Positions 18,430-28,298 are shown, counted from the first letter of the stretch. The stretch: DNA of 64,000 nucleotides from Acidobacteriota bacterium (GCA_013289855.1 JABCZD010000001.1:560184-624183); one strand, 5' to 3'. Notes: generated by a model from the sequence alone, not told the origin. Program-made: numbers and translations.

Positions 18430-20487
18430 TTACTGCGGCGCCTTCGCAAACCACTCCTCGAACCACTCAAGCGTCCGCAGCGCGTAGTCCCGCGCGTCTA
18501 CGGGTTTGACGAACCAATGCCCCTCATTCGGATAGACCACCAGCTTGGTCGGCACATGCAAATCCGCGAGCGCGTGCCACCATTCCACCGACTGTTCCAT
18601 CGGCACCTCGCCGTCCCGGTCGCCAACCAAAATCAGCGTCGGCGTCTTCACCGCCTTGACGAAGTGCATGGGATCGCTCTTGGCGTACACCGCCGGATCG
18701 TCGTACACCGACGCCCCAAAAAACGGAATCATCCACCCATCGATGTCGTTCAGCCCGTAGTAGCTGAGCCAGTCCGAAAGGCCCGCGCCTGCCACCGCCG
18801 CCGCGAAGCGCTGTGTTTGCGTCTCCGCCCACATGGTCATGTATCCGCCATAGCTATGTCCGTAAATCCCCAAGCGCTTGCTCTCGATCGGATACTTTTT
18901 CAAAAGCTCATCCACCCCGGCCATGACGTCCCGGTAGTCGCCGCCGCCAAAGTCCTTCACGTTTCCCCGCGTAAACGCTTCTCCCTGTCCATAGCTGCCG
19001 CGCGGATTCGAGCACAGTGCAAAATACCCCATCGCCGATTGCGGCCCCATAAAGCGCTCGTCCCAGCGGGACATGCACGCTGCCGACGGTCCACCGTGTA
19101 CATTCACCACCAGCGGATACGTCTTGCCAGCCGCAAAATCCTTGGGCAGCATCAGCCACCCTTGCACTCGCGTCCCGCCGTTCATCCAATGCACAATGCG
19201 CATCTCGCCCCACGCCGGCTTGACGTCGGCGTTCAGCCGCGTGAGTTGTTTCCAGTTGCCAATCGGTCCCGCCCATACTTCCGCTGGCGCGCTCGCCGAT
19301 TGCCGCACGATCGCAGTGATTACGTTATCGCCACTGAAGGACCGGCCCGGCGCCCACGCCGTGCCTGCTGGGGTCGCCACCTCTTCGCCTGTCCACAGCG
19401 TCTGCACCGCGCCCCCTGCGACGCTGACGCTGCCAAAACCGGAATTGCCATCCACATTTTCCGCAAAGGTAATGCGCTCAGGCCCTGTCCATGCCAGTGC
19501 TGAGGGCGACGCCTTGATGTTAGGCGTCAGATTTCGTGCCGCGCCTCCCGCAATCGGCACCACGAAAATATCGCCGCCGGTCGAACCTTCGTCGCTCATC
19601 AATCCTTCGATGAACGCTACATTCTTTCCATCGGGAGACACGCGCGGGTCCGCGATCTGCAGTTTCGGCTTGTAAATCTCGCGCATCTCTCCGCTCTGCG
19701 CACGCGCAAAATACAGTCGCGCCACATACCAATTCGCGTCGCCAGCGCCGTGCGCCGCCGTCGCCACCCAGCCTTGCCCGTCCGGCGTCCACTCATACTC
19801 GTAAATGTACATATCCGCGGGTGTGACTTGCGCCAAATGGTTTGTGGCCAAATCCAATGTTGCAATCCGCTGCTCGTAAATCTTCTCGTCGATCTCTCCT
19901 GACAATGGCGTCATCGGCTGCAACGGGCCCGCCACGCGCGGCATCCCCTCAATGAAAAGTAGCGCCAGCTTTGAGTCATCCGGAGAGAAGCGCAGCGTCG
20001 CAACATAACCTTTCAATTCCGCATGTTTCGTTAGCGCGCTACCGTCCATCCCCGCGGTCCACACTTGCGCGGCGGGAACGTCGCCAGGAAGATCCGCGAT
20101 GAACGCGACGCGCTTACTATCCGCGGACCACGCCACATCGTGCAGCGCAAGGCCGCCCTCCACCGCAATCGCCTGCGAAGGCCCGCCACCCGCCGGAATC
20201 ACCGCGAGTTTTCCATCCACAACGTAAGCCACTTGCGTTCCGTCCGGCGACAGCGCCACCTCTCCAATCCTCTTGGCGTGCGGCATGGAATCCAGCACCA
20301 CAGCAGCACGAGAAGGCATGGCGTCAGAATGCGTACCGCTTCGCTCTTGCGCAACGCCGGGCACGCAACAGCAAATCGCCATCGCGGCGCACAACATCGC
20401 CGAGTAACGCCCGCGCACGTTAGTTTGGGCCGCCACTGTCGAACCTCGGAACGATTTTCGCTCTTCGCCTGACATCATCGCTTCCAT
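18430..20487 (-). CDS. S9-family prolyl oligopeptidase-type peptidase (exported)
   Basis: 685 residues. The ATG at 20487 is supported by AAGGAG 6 bases upstream. The signal peptide ends near residue 46 (GVAQ). The N-terminal half is a beta-propeller built of WD40/PD40-like repeats (IGEVALSPDGTQVAYV, KRVAFIADLP, VSPDGKNVAFIEG). The C-terminal alpha/beta hydrolase has catalytic Ser545 in YGHSYGGYMTMW, Asp in VGDRDGEVPMEQS and His in NEGHWF. This is the layout of S9 acylaminoacyl and dipeptidyl peptidases, which act on short peptides; a periplasmic scavenging role is likely. The gene is divergent from the M13 peptidase gene. Confidence 0.92.
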   Translation of the reverse strand: MEAMMSGEERKSFRGSTVAAQTNVRGRYSAMLCAAMAICCCVPGVAQERSGTHSDAMPSRAAVVLDSMPHAKRIGEVALSPDGTQVAYVVDGKLAVIPAGGGPSQAIAVEGGLALHDVAWSADSKRVAFIADLPGDVPAAQVWTAGMDGSALTKHAELKGYVATLRFSPDDSKLALLFIEGMPRVAGPLQPMTPLSGEIDEKIYEQRIATLDLATNHLAQVTPADMYIYEYEWTPDGQGWVATAAHGAGDANWYVARLYFARAQSGEMREIYKPKLQIADPRVSPDGKNVAFIEGLMSDEGSTGGDIFVVPIAGGAARNLTPNIKASPSALAWTGPERITFAENVDGNSGFGSVSVAGGAVQTLWTGEEVATPAGTAWAPGRSFSGDNVITAIVRQSASAPAEVWAGPIGNWKQLTRLNADVKPAWGEMRIVHWMNGGTRVQGWLMLPKDFAAGKTYPLVVNVHGGPSAACMSRWDERFMGPQSAMGYFALCSNPRGSYGQGEAFTRGNVKDFGGGDYRDVMAGVDELLKKYPIESKRLGIYGHSYGGYMTMWAETQTQRFAAAVAGAGLSDWLSYYGLNDIDGWMIPFFGASVYDDPAVYAKSDPMHFVKAVKTPTLILVGDRDGEVPMEQSVEWWHALADLHVPTKLVVYPNEGHWFVKPVDARDYALRTLEWFEEWFAKAPQ

Positions 20488-20653
20488 CCCAGCTCCTTAA
20501 AATGTCGCAGCAGCATTGGTAATATACATGAACTGTCCGAGCCACTCGCCGCGCGCATTGTGGACCGCCGAGGCAGAGTGTAGGCTGTCCGCTGACCGAG
20601 AGCGCTAAATGAAAATTACGCCTGCTGCGCGGGCCAATATTCGGAGTAAACCG

Positions 20654-22708
20654 ATGCCCTTTAAGAAAGTTTTTCTGTTGGCGGGCCTTTTTGCCATTAC
20701 CACCTGCGCCCAGCAAACCACGCCACCACAGCCGCCCGCCCAGCCGACGCTACCCTACACCCCAAGTCTCGACCTCGCCTCCATGGATCGCAAAGTCGAC
20801 CCCTGCGTGGACTTCTACGAATACTCCTGCGGCGGCTGGCGAAAGTTAAATCCCATCCCGCCCGACCAAACCGGCTGGAGCGTTTACGGCAAATTGTATG
20901 AAGACAATCTGAACTATCTTCGCGTCATTCTCGAACAAGCTGCCGCCGCAACCAATCGCGACGCCGTCACGCAGAAAATTGGCGATTACTACGCCTCTTG
21001 CATGGACGAAGCTGAAGTAGATAAATTAGGCGTCAAGCCGTTGCAATCGAATTTATCCGCCATCGCCAGTCTACAGGGCACAAAACAACTTCCCGCGTTG
21101 CTGGCGGCTCTGCAGCTCGAAGGCACCTCCGCTTTGTTCAACGCCTCGCCCACCCAGGATCCCGACAATTCCGATGCCGTAATTATGGATATTTCCCAGG
21201 GCGGTCTCGGCCTCCCGGATCGCGATTACTACCTCGAGGACGACGCCAAATCGAAAGAAACTCGCGAACAATACTTGCGCCACGTTCAGAAAATATTTGA
21301 ACTGCTGGGCGATTCTCCGGACACCGCCAAAATCAACGCCGCCACGGTGATGCGCATCGAGACCAGCCTGGCAAAAGCCTCGCTCACCCGCGTCGAACGT
21401 CGAGATCCTTATAAGCAGAAAAACAAAATGAGCCCGCCGGACCTCGCCAAACTCACGCCGGACTTCGATTGGAACGCCTATTTCACCGCCGCCGGTGCCC
21501 CGCAATTTCCCATACTCAACGTCGATTGGCCGGACTTCCTCAAGGACGTCGATGCCCAGCTGAAATCGAATTCGGTGCAAGATTGGAAGAGTTATCTCCG
21601 ATTTCACGTTGCCAACTCTCACGCGCCATTTTTGTCTTCCGCCTTCGTGAATGAAGACTTCGCGTTCTACCGCAAATACCTGCGCGGCGCCACGGAGCTT
21701 CAGCCCCGCTGGAAGCGCTGCGTTAGCTACGTCGATGGAGATTTGGGAGAAGCTTTGGGACAGGCCTACGTGCAAAAGACTTTCCCGCCAGAACTCAAGG
21801 CCGCCACTGTGGAAATGACCCGCCGCATCGAAGCCGCCATGGCGCTGCGCATCCAGCAACTAGACTGGATGAGCCCGCAAACCAAACAACAAGCGCTGGC
21901 GAAACTGCACGCCATTCGCAACAAGGTCGGCTATCCCGATAAATGGCGCGACTACAGCTCCCTCAACATCGTCCGCGGGCAATTTTATGGCGACGATGTG
22001 CGCGCCACCGAATTCGAGGTCCATCGCCAACTCAACAAAATCGGCAAACCGGTTGACCGCGGCGAATGGGGCATGACGCCGCCCACCGTCAACGCCTATT
22101 TCGATCCGCAAATGAACGACATCAATTTCCCTGCCGGTGTTCTCCAGCCGCCCCTATACGACGCCAAGATGGACGACGCCCCGAACTACGGAAACACCGG
22201 TTCCACCATCGGTCACGAGCTAACCCACGGATTTGACGACCAGGGCCGAAAATACGATGCGCAGGGAAACTTGAAAGATTGGTGGACCAAGGAAGACGCC
22301 GAGCAATTCGTCAAGCACTCGGACTGCGTCGTCGATCAGTACGCGCAATACGTCGTCGTGGACGACATCCACATCAATTCCAAGCTCACAGAAGGCGAAG
22401 ACGTCGCCGACCTCGGCGGGACCATCCTCGCCTATATCGCCTGGAAGGACGCCACCAAAGATATGACTCTCAAAGACCGCGACGGCCTCACGCCGGACCA
22501 GCGCTTTTTTATCGGCTTAGCACAGTGGGCCTGCGAAAATACCCGCCCAGAAAATGAACGCGTCCAAGCCATAACCGATCCCCACTCCCCAGGCAAGTAC
22601 CGCATCAATGGCGTCGTCGTGAACATGCCCGAATTCGCCACCGCCTTCGCCTGCAAACCCGGCCAACCCATGGTCAAGCCGCCAGAAAAAATCTGCCACG
22701 TCTGGTAG
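20654..22708 (+). CDS. M13-family (neprilysin/PepO-like) zinc metallopeptidase, exported
   Basis: 684 residues from ATG 20654, which has GGAG 8 bases upstream; an in-frame ATG at 20609 has none. The signal peptide is about 1-20 and may end in a lipobox (ITTCAQ). The N-terminal domain starts SMDRKVDPCVDFYEYSCGGW. The zinc site is His521-Glu522-x-x-His525 in IGHELTHGFDDQG, with the third ligand Glu in EGEDVADLGG. The protein ends in CHVW, the usual M13 terminus. It would degrade peptides in the periplasm. The divergent S9 peptidase gene suggests a shared role in peptide use. Confidence 0.95.
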   Translation: MPFKKVFLLAGLFAITTCAQQTTPPQPPAQPTLPYTPSLDLASMDRKVDPCVDFYEYSCGGWRKLNPIPPDQTGWSVYGKLYEDNLNYLRVILEQAAAATNRDAVTQKIGDYYASCMDEAEVDKLGVKPLQSNLSAIASLQGTKQLPALLAALQLEGTSALFNASPTQDPDNSDAVIMDISQGGLGLPDRDYYLEDDAKSKETREQYLRHVQKIFELLGDSPDTAKINAATVMRIETSLAKASLTRVERRDPYKQKNKMSPPDLAKLTPDFDWNAYFTAAGAPQFPILNVDWPDFLKDVDAQLKSNSVQDWKSYLRFHVANSHAPFLSSAFVNEDFAFYRKYLRGATELQPRWKRCVSYVDGDLGEALGQAYVQKTFPPELKAATVEMTRRIEAAMALRIQQLDWMSPQTKQQALAKLHAIRNKVGYPDKWRDYSSLNIVRGQFYGDDVRATEFEVHRQLNKIGKPVDRGEWGMTPPTVNAYFDPQMNDINFPAGVLQPPLYDAKMDDAPNYGNTGSTIGHELTHGFDDQGRKYDAQGNLKDWWTKEDAEQFVKHSDCVVDQYAQYVVVDDIHINSKLTEGEDVADLGGTILAYIAWKDATKDMTLKDRDGLTPDQRFFIGLAQWACENTRPENERVQAITDPHSPGKYRINGVVVNMPEFATAFACKPGQPMVKPPEKICHVW

Positions 22709-22856
22709 CTCATGTGGAACCCACGCGGAGTGCTGCGGTTTGCCCTGAACGATTATGCGAAGGGCTTGACGCCGTTTTTTCGCGGTAAGCACAGCCGCGT
22801 CCGTTCGGCCTTCGTAGCGAGATGCTGCTATCCCAAGGGTGTCGTTGTTGTATTGA

Positions 22857-22985
22857 ACGATCCCTCCGTTGCGGTTTGATTTGGGGTTGACAGACGCCCT
22901 TCTTCCCTGCTTTTATCGTCGGGAACCATGGCACGGACAATCGTTTGTCTTTCTGATAACGCGGCATTCGTAACGGAGGGATCGT
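22857..22985 (+). promoter_or_regulatory. Long-range inverted repeat over the GH30 ribosome-binding site
   Basis: Arm 1 is 22857-22870 and arm 2 is 22972-22985, perfect reverse complements over 14 bases. The pairing can extend inward by 4 more pairs, two of them G-T wobble. Arm 2 contains the GGAGGG ribosome-binding site and the first two bases of the GTG start of the GH30 gene. A transcript that includes arm 1 could therefore hide the start site. Confidence 0.6.
22887..22916 (+). promoter_or_regulatory. Sigma-70-type promoter candidate for the GH30 gene
   Basis: A perfect -35 TTGACA at 22887-22892 and a -10-like TTTTAT at 22911-22916, with an 18-base spacer. Transcription would start near 22923, downstream of arm 1 of the inverted repeat, so this transcript would lack the pairing arm. 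Confidence 0.5.
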
Positions 22986-24390
22986 GAAGCTGAAATTGCT
23001 CCTGTGTTCGTCTTGTGCCCTACTTTTCCTCTCCATGTCGTCAAATGCGCAGCGGGATCAGGACGCGCGGCTGTGGCTGACCACACCCGACCGGACTGCG
23101 CTGGTAGCGCTGCAGCCCGCCGCGCTGCACTTTTCGTCGGAAGCGGGCCCGTCGCCGGTTCTCACAGTTGATGATGCGCAGCACTTCCAGTCGATCGATG
23201 GCTTTGGCTTTGCGCTGACCGGAGGAAGCGCACAGCTACTAATGCACATGGGTACTGCGCAACGGGCTGGCCTGCTGAAGGAATTATTCACCACCGGTGG
23301 CAACGGAATCGGAGTGAGCTATCTCCGAGTGAGCATCGGCGCTTCCGACATGAATGAGCGCGTGTTTTCCTACGATGACTTGCCGCAGGGCGAGACCGAT
23401 GTGGATATGGCGAAATTCGACCTGGGACCGGACCGCGCGGATGTCATTCCGATGCTGAAGGAGATTTTGGCAATTGCGCCGGGGATCAAGATTCTGGGAT
23501 CACCCTGGTCCGCTCCGGCGTGGATGAAGACCAACGATGACGTGAGGGGCGGTGAGCTCAAGCCGGAATATTATGCTGTGTTCGCCAAATATCTTGTCAA
23601 GTATATCCAAGCCATGCGCGCCGATGGCATCACGATTGACGCGATCACGGTGGAGAATGAACCCCTGAATCCCAAGAACACGCCGAGCATGGTGATGTTC
23701 GCGATGCAACAGGATACGATCATTGCCCATGATCTGGGTCCTACATTTCAAAAGGCGGGAATCCGCACGAAGATTCTGCTCTATGACCATAACCCGGATG
23801 TATTGTCCTATCCCCTCTCGATTCTCGGCGATCCTGACGCAAGCAAGTATGTGGACGGAACGGCGTTTCATCTTTACGGCGGCGACGCAAGTTTGCTGGC
23901 ACAGGTGCACGATGCGTATCCGAACAAGAACCTCTATCTAACCGAGCAATCGGTGACCGAGCGGCGCTCCGGGGGGCCCCTGGGAATTGCGGAACCGGTG
24001 CGCCGCGTGATGATCGGCGCGACGCGGAATTGGTGCCGCAATGTGCTGCTGTGGAATTTGGCTGCCGATCCTCAGAATGGTCCGCATACCAACAATGGGG
24101 GATGCACCGGATGTTCAGGGGCTATTACCCTGAGCGGCGATTCTGTAAGTAGGAATGTTGCTTATTACGTGCTCGATCATTTCTCGCAGTTTGTACCTCC
24201 GGGATCAGTGCGCGTGGCGTCGACTGAGCTCGAGCAGTTGGCCAGCGTCGCCTTTCTTACTCCTCAGCACAAGATAGTGCTGGTGGTTTCGAACACGGGG
24301 AATTTCGAAAAGTCCTTCGCGGTGAAGTACCAAGGCAAATTCTTCCAGACCACCTTACCGCCGGAGTCCGTAGGAACTTATGTCTGGTAG
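22984..24390 (+). CDS. Glycoside hydrolase family 30 (glucosylceramidase-like), exported
   Basis: 468 residues from GTG 22984, with GGAGGG 4 bases upstream. A signal peptide of about 22 residues (MSSNAQ) marks it as exported. GH30 signatures: FQSIDGFGFALTGGSAQLL near residue 64, LRVSIGASDMNERVFSYDD, GSPWSAPAWMKTN, the general acid Glu in ITVENEPLNP and the nucleophile Glu in LYLTEQSVTER. The C-terminal beta domain ends in TYVW. Family members split beta-1,6-glucan, glucosylceramide or xylan; the typical GH30_1-like motifs favour beta-glucosidase or glucanase activity. No other sugar genes are adjacent. Confidence 0.9.
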   Translation: MKLKLLLCSSCALLFLSMSSNAQRDQDARLWLTTPDRTALVALQPAALHFSSEAGPSPVLTVDDAQHFQSIDGFGFALTGGSAQLLMHMGTAQRAGLLKELFTTGGNGIGVSYLRVSIGASDMNERVFSYDDLPQGETDVDMAKFDLGPDRADVIPMLKEILAIAPGIKILGSPWSAPAWMKTNDDVRGGELKPEYYAVFAKYLVKYIQAMRADGITIDAITVENEPLNPKNTPSMVMFAMQQDTIIAHDLGPTFQKAGIRTKILLYDHNPDVLSYPLSILGDPDASKYVDGTAFHLYGGDASLLAQVHDAYPNKNLYLTEQSVTERRSGGPLGIAEPVRRVMIGATRNWCRNVLLWNLAADPQNGPHTNNGGCTGCSGAITLSGDSVSRNVAYYVLDHFSQFVPPGSVRVASTELEQLASVAFLTPQHKIVLVVSNTGNFEKSFAVKYQGKFFQTTLPPESVGTYVW

Positions 24391-24452
24391 GCGCGCGCTC
24401 CAGGCAAACCGAAAGTCATTCTTGGCCAGAAGTCTGCTTCGACGAGGGCTGG

Positions 24453-25241
24453 CTACCAACCCATTTGGCCCATCCGCCTAAGGATAATCGCGCTGTAGTT
24501 ATTCATGCGCTCGGGTCGTCGCTTCAGGGGAGCTGGTAAAATTGCCGCGAGCCGTGCCGCCTGTTGCCGGCCAATCTTCCGCGCTGCGGTTTCGTCGTAG
24601 TAACGACACGCCGCCTCTGCACCATAAATACCAGGGCCCCATTCCACCACGTTCAGGTATATCTCCAGAATGCGCTCTTTGCCGAGAAAGATTTCGGCCA
24701 CCGGTACTAGTGAGGCCTCCACGCCCTTGCGGAGGAAGGAGCGGCCCGTTCCGAAAAATAGGTTTTTTACCAGTTGCTGCGTAATGGTGGAAGCTCCGCG
24801 GCTGCGCTCGCCCTCCAAATCGTCTTCGGCGGCGATTTCGATCTCGTGCCAATCAAATCCATGATGCTGATAGAAGCGCGCGTCCTCTGCGGCGACTACC
24901 GCGTGCTGCAGGTCGGCCGAGATTTCGCTGATCGGAATGAAGTCGTAGCGTTTGCGATACGGCTTGTCGTGAATCCAAGCCTGCAAGCGCCGCTGCATGT
25001 GCACTGCGGTTGTCGGTGGGTCGATCCACCGGGCGGACACCAGCATCAGCGCGGCAAGCACCCAAAGAAGCACCACGCCAATGGCCAAGCCGATCGCCAG
25101 GCGAATACCCAGGCGAACGTCCAGCCATCGAACAAAGGGTCGGTCGAAGACTGTCCGAACAGGTGCCCCGGTTTCTGCAGTCTTGATCTCTGTGGTCTTG
25201 GTGTCTGAAGTCTTGGTGTCTGTGTTCTCTGTTTCCGGCAT
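24453..25241 (-). CDS. mtgA: Monofunctional biosynthetic peptidoglycan transglycosylase
   Basis: 262 residues from ATG 25241 (a GTG at 25250 is an alternative). A Thr/Lys/Asp-rich N-terminus made of small repeats (DTKTSDTKTTEIKT) precedes one transmembrane helix (about 48-72), then a GT51 domain. GT51 motifs: catalytic Glu in VVAAEDARFYQHHGFDW, RGASTITQQLVKNLF, RKGVEASLVPVAEIFLGKERILEIYLN, and GIYGAEAACRYYD. It polymerises lipid II glycan strands and lacks a transpeptidase domain. The length is normal for MtgA. It is a single gene, divergent from the tRNA. Confidence 0.94.
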   Translation of the reverse strand: MPETENTDTKTSDTKTTEIKTAETGAPVRTVFDRPFVRWLDVRLGIRLAIGLAIGVVLLWVLAALMLVSARWIDPPTTAVHMQRRLQAWIHDKPYRKRYDFIPISEISADLQHAVVAAEDARFYQHHGFDWHEIEIAAEDDLEGERSRGASTITQQLVKNLFFGTGRSFLRKGVEASLVPVAEIFLGKERILEIYLNVVEWGPGIYGAEAACRYYDETAARKIGRQQAARLAAILPAPLKRRPERMNNYSAIILRRMGQMGW

Positions 25242-25371
25242 TGCAGTCACCGTTCAGCATGATAGCCCGTGCTGGGTTGCCGCTCATGCACGATCTCGTG
25301 CACTCGAATACAGCATGCTGTTCTACTCCGTCCACTCTGGACACAGTTCCGCGCGCCCGAAGTTCCCAAGT

Positions 25372-25400
25372 TTGGAAACTTTTTCAACGTCTGTTAATAT
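25372..25400 (+). promoter_or_regulatory. Promoter candidate for tRNA-Ala
   Basis: TTGGAA (25372-25377) and TAATAT (25395-25400) are 17 bases apart and end 16 bases before the tRNA. Each matches 4 of 6 consensus bases. Confidence 0.45.
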
Positions 25401-25416
25401 CGTTAGGCTGCTTTAG

Positions 25417-25492
<76 letters not shown>

Positions 25493-26064
25493 TCTTCTTC
25501 TTCAACTTCTCACCGGCCTCGCCCTAGCGATCCTCCGTCTCAGCAATCTCATTCCAAACCGTTTAACCCAACGCAGCACCGCGCTACGTCCGCCGCCAAA
25601 AAATCCCAATTATTCCTTTGACAGGTTAGGTAGCACCGCGTACAATTACTCTTGTAGAGAACTACGCCTCGTCTCTCGGTAAGACCCAAACAACAATCGG
25701 TCGTAAATCTCGCAAAAACTGTAGCGCAGGGCGCTTGCTTCTGAGTCCTGCGGCCTTTTCCGCGCCCGTGACTCTCAATCGGGGGAAGACCGAAGTACGC
25801 AAAGACTGACACGATTCACGCGTGCGCATTGGCTGAGGGAAGGTGACTAGCTACATAACCGAAATCCCCCTAAACCCAGTAGAATGAACACTTGCGAAAC
25901 AGCAACAAAACAAAAGACTTTAACTTCCCTGGAATGAACACTTACAGAATTCGCGCTAGTGGGCCCCACTTCGCAATCTGTCGCTCAATCGCGCGGCACG
26001 GGACATTTCCTCCGCAGGACCTCGGTAGGCCCTCCCAAGCGCCGCGCAACATCATCCACGGCCT
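25493..26064. other. 572-base gap without a supported gene
   Basis: Between tRNA-Ala and the AlaX gene. I see no convincing frame, ribosome-binding site or structured RNA. It holds a direct repeat, GAATGAACACTT, at 25882-25893 and again at 25932-25943. GC is lower here than in the genes around it. No integrase or duplicate of the tRNA 3' end is seen. Confidence 0.6.
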
Positions 26065-27282
26065 CTAGGCCAGCCATGTCCTAGCCAGTTCGATCGCCCG
26101 ACCGACCGCCGAAGCGTCCGCCAGCTTCCCGCGTGCAAAGTCCTTCGTGCCGCCGCCCTTCCCGTCAACCTCGCCAAGGACCCGCTTCAAAAGCACGGCC
26201 ATGTCGCGCCCTTCAGCCGGATGTTGCGCGAAGAGTATCTGCCCAGTATCGCTGGCCGCCACCAAGGCAACCACGCGTTCCCTTTTGGCAAGCGCGGCAG
26301 CAAATAGTCCCGGGAAATCCGGATGGACACCCTCCAACACGCGCTCGACCACGCAAAGTCCATCGCCAGCCGCGACCGCGGAATGCAGCGTCAGCGCCGC
26401 CCCAGCCTCCGCCAATTGCTGCAAAGAGCCGCGCAGCGCGGCAAAATGCGCATCGCGCTCGGCGACGACGCGTTCGGCAGCGGCGTGCACCTCGTCCGGA
26501 GCACACTGCAAAGCTTGCGCCGCGTCGCGCAACTGCCGAAAATCCGCGCGGGCCAAGCGCTCGGCGCGGCGTCCACTAACGAATTCCACGCGCCAGTCCC
26601 CGCGCACCTTGCTGCGCCGCCGCACCAGCACCAGCCCGATCTGACCGGTAGAGCGCACGTGCGTGCCGCCACATGGTTGATAATCGGCGCCTACAATCTC
26701 TATCACGCGCAGCATGCCCTCGCGCTCGATTCGCTTGCGCACCCCGCGTTCGGCCAGTTGCTCCGGCGTGGCGTAGTGCACGTGAAGATCGCGATTCTCA
26801 AAAATAATGTGATTCGCGGCGCGCTCGATTCCTTCCAGTAACTCGTCGGACGGCTCCGGCCCGCGGAGGTCGATAGTGCAAATCTCTTCGCCAAGGTGAA
26901 AGGAGACCGTAGGCAGCCCAGCGCGCTCCTGAAACACCGCCGAGAGCAAATGCTGCCCGGTATGCTGTTGCATGTGGTCGAAACGGCGTGGCCAGTCCAC
27001 GCACCCGGCTACCGCGGCGCCCTCGTCCAATTCGCGATCCACGATGTGAATCACTTCGTCGCCCTCGTCCTGCACCTCCAGGACGCCGGCGTCTCCCAGC
27101 TTTCCGAAATCATGCGGCTGTCCGCCAGACGCCGGATACAGTGCGGTGCGGTCCAGCACCACCGCCCACGCCGTCTGCGTCCGCCCCGCCTGCAGGTTCG
27201 GAGGCACGGCCTCGCAACTGAGCACCTTCGCGGTGAACTCCCGCACGTAAGCATCGTCGTAATAAATGCGCTGTGTAGCCAT
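26065..27282 (-). CDS. Alanyl-tRNA editing protein, AlaX type with DHHA1 domain
   Basis: 405 residues from ATG 27282. The protein matches the editing half of alanyl-tRNA synthetase, without the catalytic synthetase domain. A tRNA_SAD-type N-terminal part has ALYPASGGQPHDFG near residue 45, the zinc-site motif HMQQHTGQHLLSAVF near residue 102, and CGGTHVRSTGQIG near residue 205 (HxxxH plus CxxxH). A helical linker and a DHHA1 domain close it (VDGKGGGTKDFARGK). It would hydrolyse Ser- or Gly-tRNA(Ala) in the cytoplasm. The length points to AlaX-L. The gene is convergent with a tRNA-Ala gene 570 bases away. Confidence 0.92.
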   Translation of the reverse strand: MATQRIYYDDAYVREFTAKVLSCEAVPPNLQAGRTQTAWAVVLDRTALYPASGGQPHDFGKLGDAGVLEVQDEGDEVIHIVDRELDEGAAVAGCVDWPRRFDHMQQHTGQHLLSAVFQERAGLPTVSFHLGEEICTIDLRGPEPSDELLEGIERAANHIIFENRDLHVHYATPEQLAERGVRKRIEREGMLRVIEIVGADYQPCGGTHVRSTGQIGLVLVRRRSKVRGDWRVEFVSGRRAERLARADFRQLRDAAQALQCAPDEVHAAAERVVAERDAHFAALRGSLQQLAEAGAALTLHSAVAAGDGLCVVERVLEGVHPDFPGLFAAALAKRERVVALVAASDTGQILFAQHPAEGRDMAVLLKRVLGEVDGKGGGTKDFARGKLADASAVGRAIELARTWLA

Positions 27283-27446
27283 AAACGCCGATTTTATCAC
27301 AGCCGCTTTTGCGGACCTGCGTCGGCCAAATTCCGCAAATCGCTACTCGATCCGGAAAGGTGCGTGACTCGATACTCCAGACAGCACACCGCGTCGCGAC
27401 GGCATCTCAATACAGGGTAAAATGGATATGAGGGTAAACTAGCCGC

Positions 27447-28298
27447 ATGGCCGTGCGCCTCATCGCTTTGGACATTGACGGCACGCTGCTCGATAGCCGC
27501 TGGCGTGTCCCGGAAGCCAATCGCCTGGCGGTTGCCGAAGCCGCGCGCCGCGGCATTGAAGTGGCGCTGGTCACCGGACGCCGCTACGACTTCGCCATGC
27601 CCGTAGCGCGCGAACTCGACGCGCCCCTCACCATGATCGTCAACAACGGCGCGCTGGTGCGCACCCACGACGGGCAAACGCACATTCGGCACGTCCTGCC
27701 CGCGGAAACCGCGCGCAAAGTTTTGCAACTGACGCTGCCGTGGCGCGATGGCGCCGCGCTCATTTTCGATCGTTTGCGCGAAAAGCAGGTAATGCTCGAA
27801 TTGCTCGATCCCAACGACACGTTGCGATACTCCTACTACGCGCGCAATCGCGACTTCATCGGCGTGGCGAATCCGCTGGAATCCTGCCTGACGGAAGATC
27901 CGATTCAAGTGATGTTCTCCGGCCCCGTTGGGGAAATGCGCCAAGCCGAACAACTGTTGCGCGCCGCGCCCTTCGCCGCGGAGTACGCGCTGGCTACCAC
28001 GATCTACGAAAACAAAGACTTCGCCATGATCGACGTCCTCAATCCCATCATCACCAAAGGCGTGGCCCTGGCCGAATGGGCCGCGCTGCGCGGCATTGCT
28101 CGCGAAGAAGTGCTGGCCATCGGCGACAACCACAACGACCTTGAGATGCTCACCTTCGCCGGCATTCCCGTGGTCATGAGCAATGGCGTTTCTGCGTTAA
28201 AGTGTTTCGGCTGGCATCAGACCGGCTCTAACGACGAAGGCGGAGTCGCTGCCGCCATCGAGCATTTCGTGTTGCGCGAGGCCGCTTCATGCGTCTAA
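27447..28298 (+). CDS. Cof-type HAD-IIB phosphatase
   Basis: 283 residues, cytoplasmic. HAD motif I is ALDIDGTLLDS with the nucleophile Asp, motif II is VTGRRYD, motif III is the Lys in PIITKGVAL, and motif IV is AIGDNHNDLEML. The spacing, with a C2 cap between motifs II and III, is that of the Cof/YbiV sub-family, which dephosphorylates sugar phosphates and cofactors such as pyridoxal phosphate. The ATG of the following transglycosylase gene lies inside its last codons (10-base overlap), so the two are cotranscribed. The substrate is unknown. Confidence 0.9.
   Translation: MAVRLIALDIDGTLLDSRWRVPEANRLAVAEAARRGIEVALVTGRRYDFAMPVARELDAPLTMIVNNGALVRTHDGQTHIRHVLPAETARKVLQLTLPWRDGAALIFDRLREKQVMLELLDPNDTLRYSYYARNRDFIGVANPLESCLTEDPIQVMFSGPVGEMRQAEQLLRAAPFAAEYALATTIYENKDFAMIDVLNPIITKGVALAEWAALRGIAREEVLAIGDNHNDLEMLTFAGIPVVMSNGVSALKCFGWHQTGSNDEGGVAAAIEHFVLREAASCV

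Noticed and set aside
25549..25812. 87-codon minus-strand frame after the tRNA
   Set aside because: No recognisable family, no good ribosome-binding site, and composition unlike the real genes; treated as chance.
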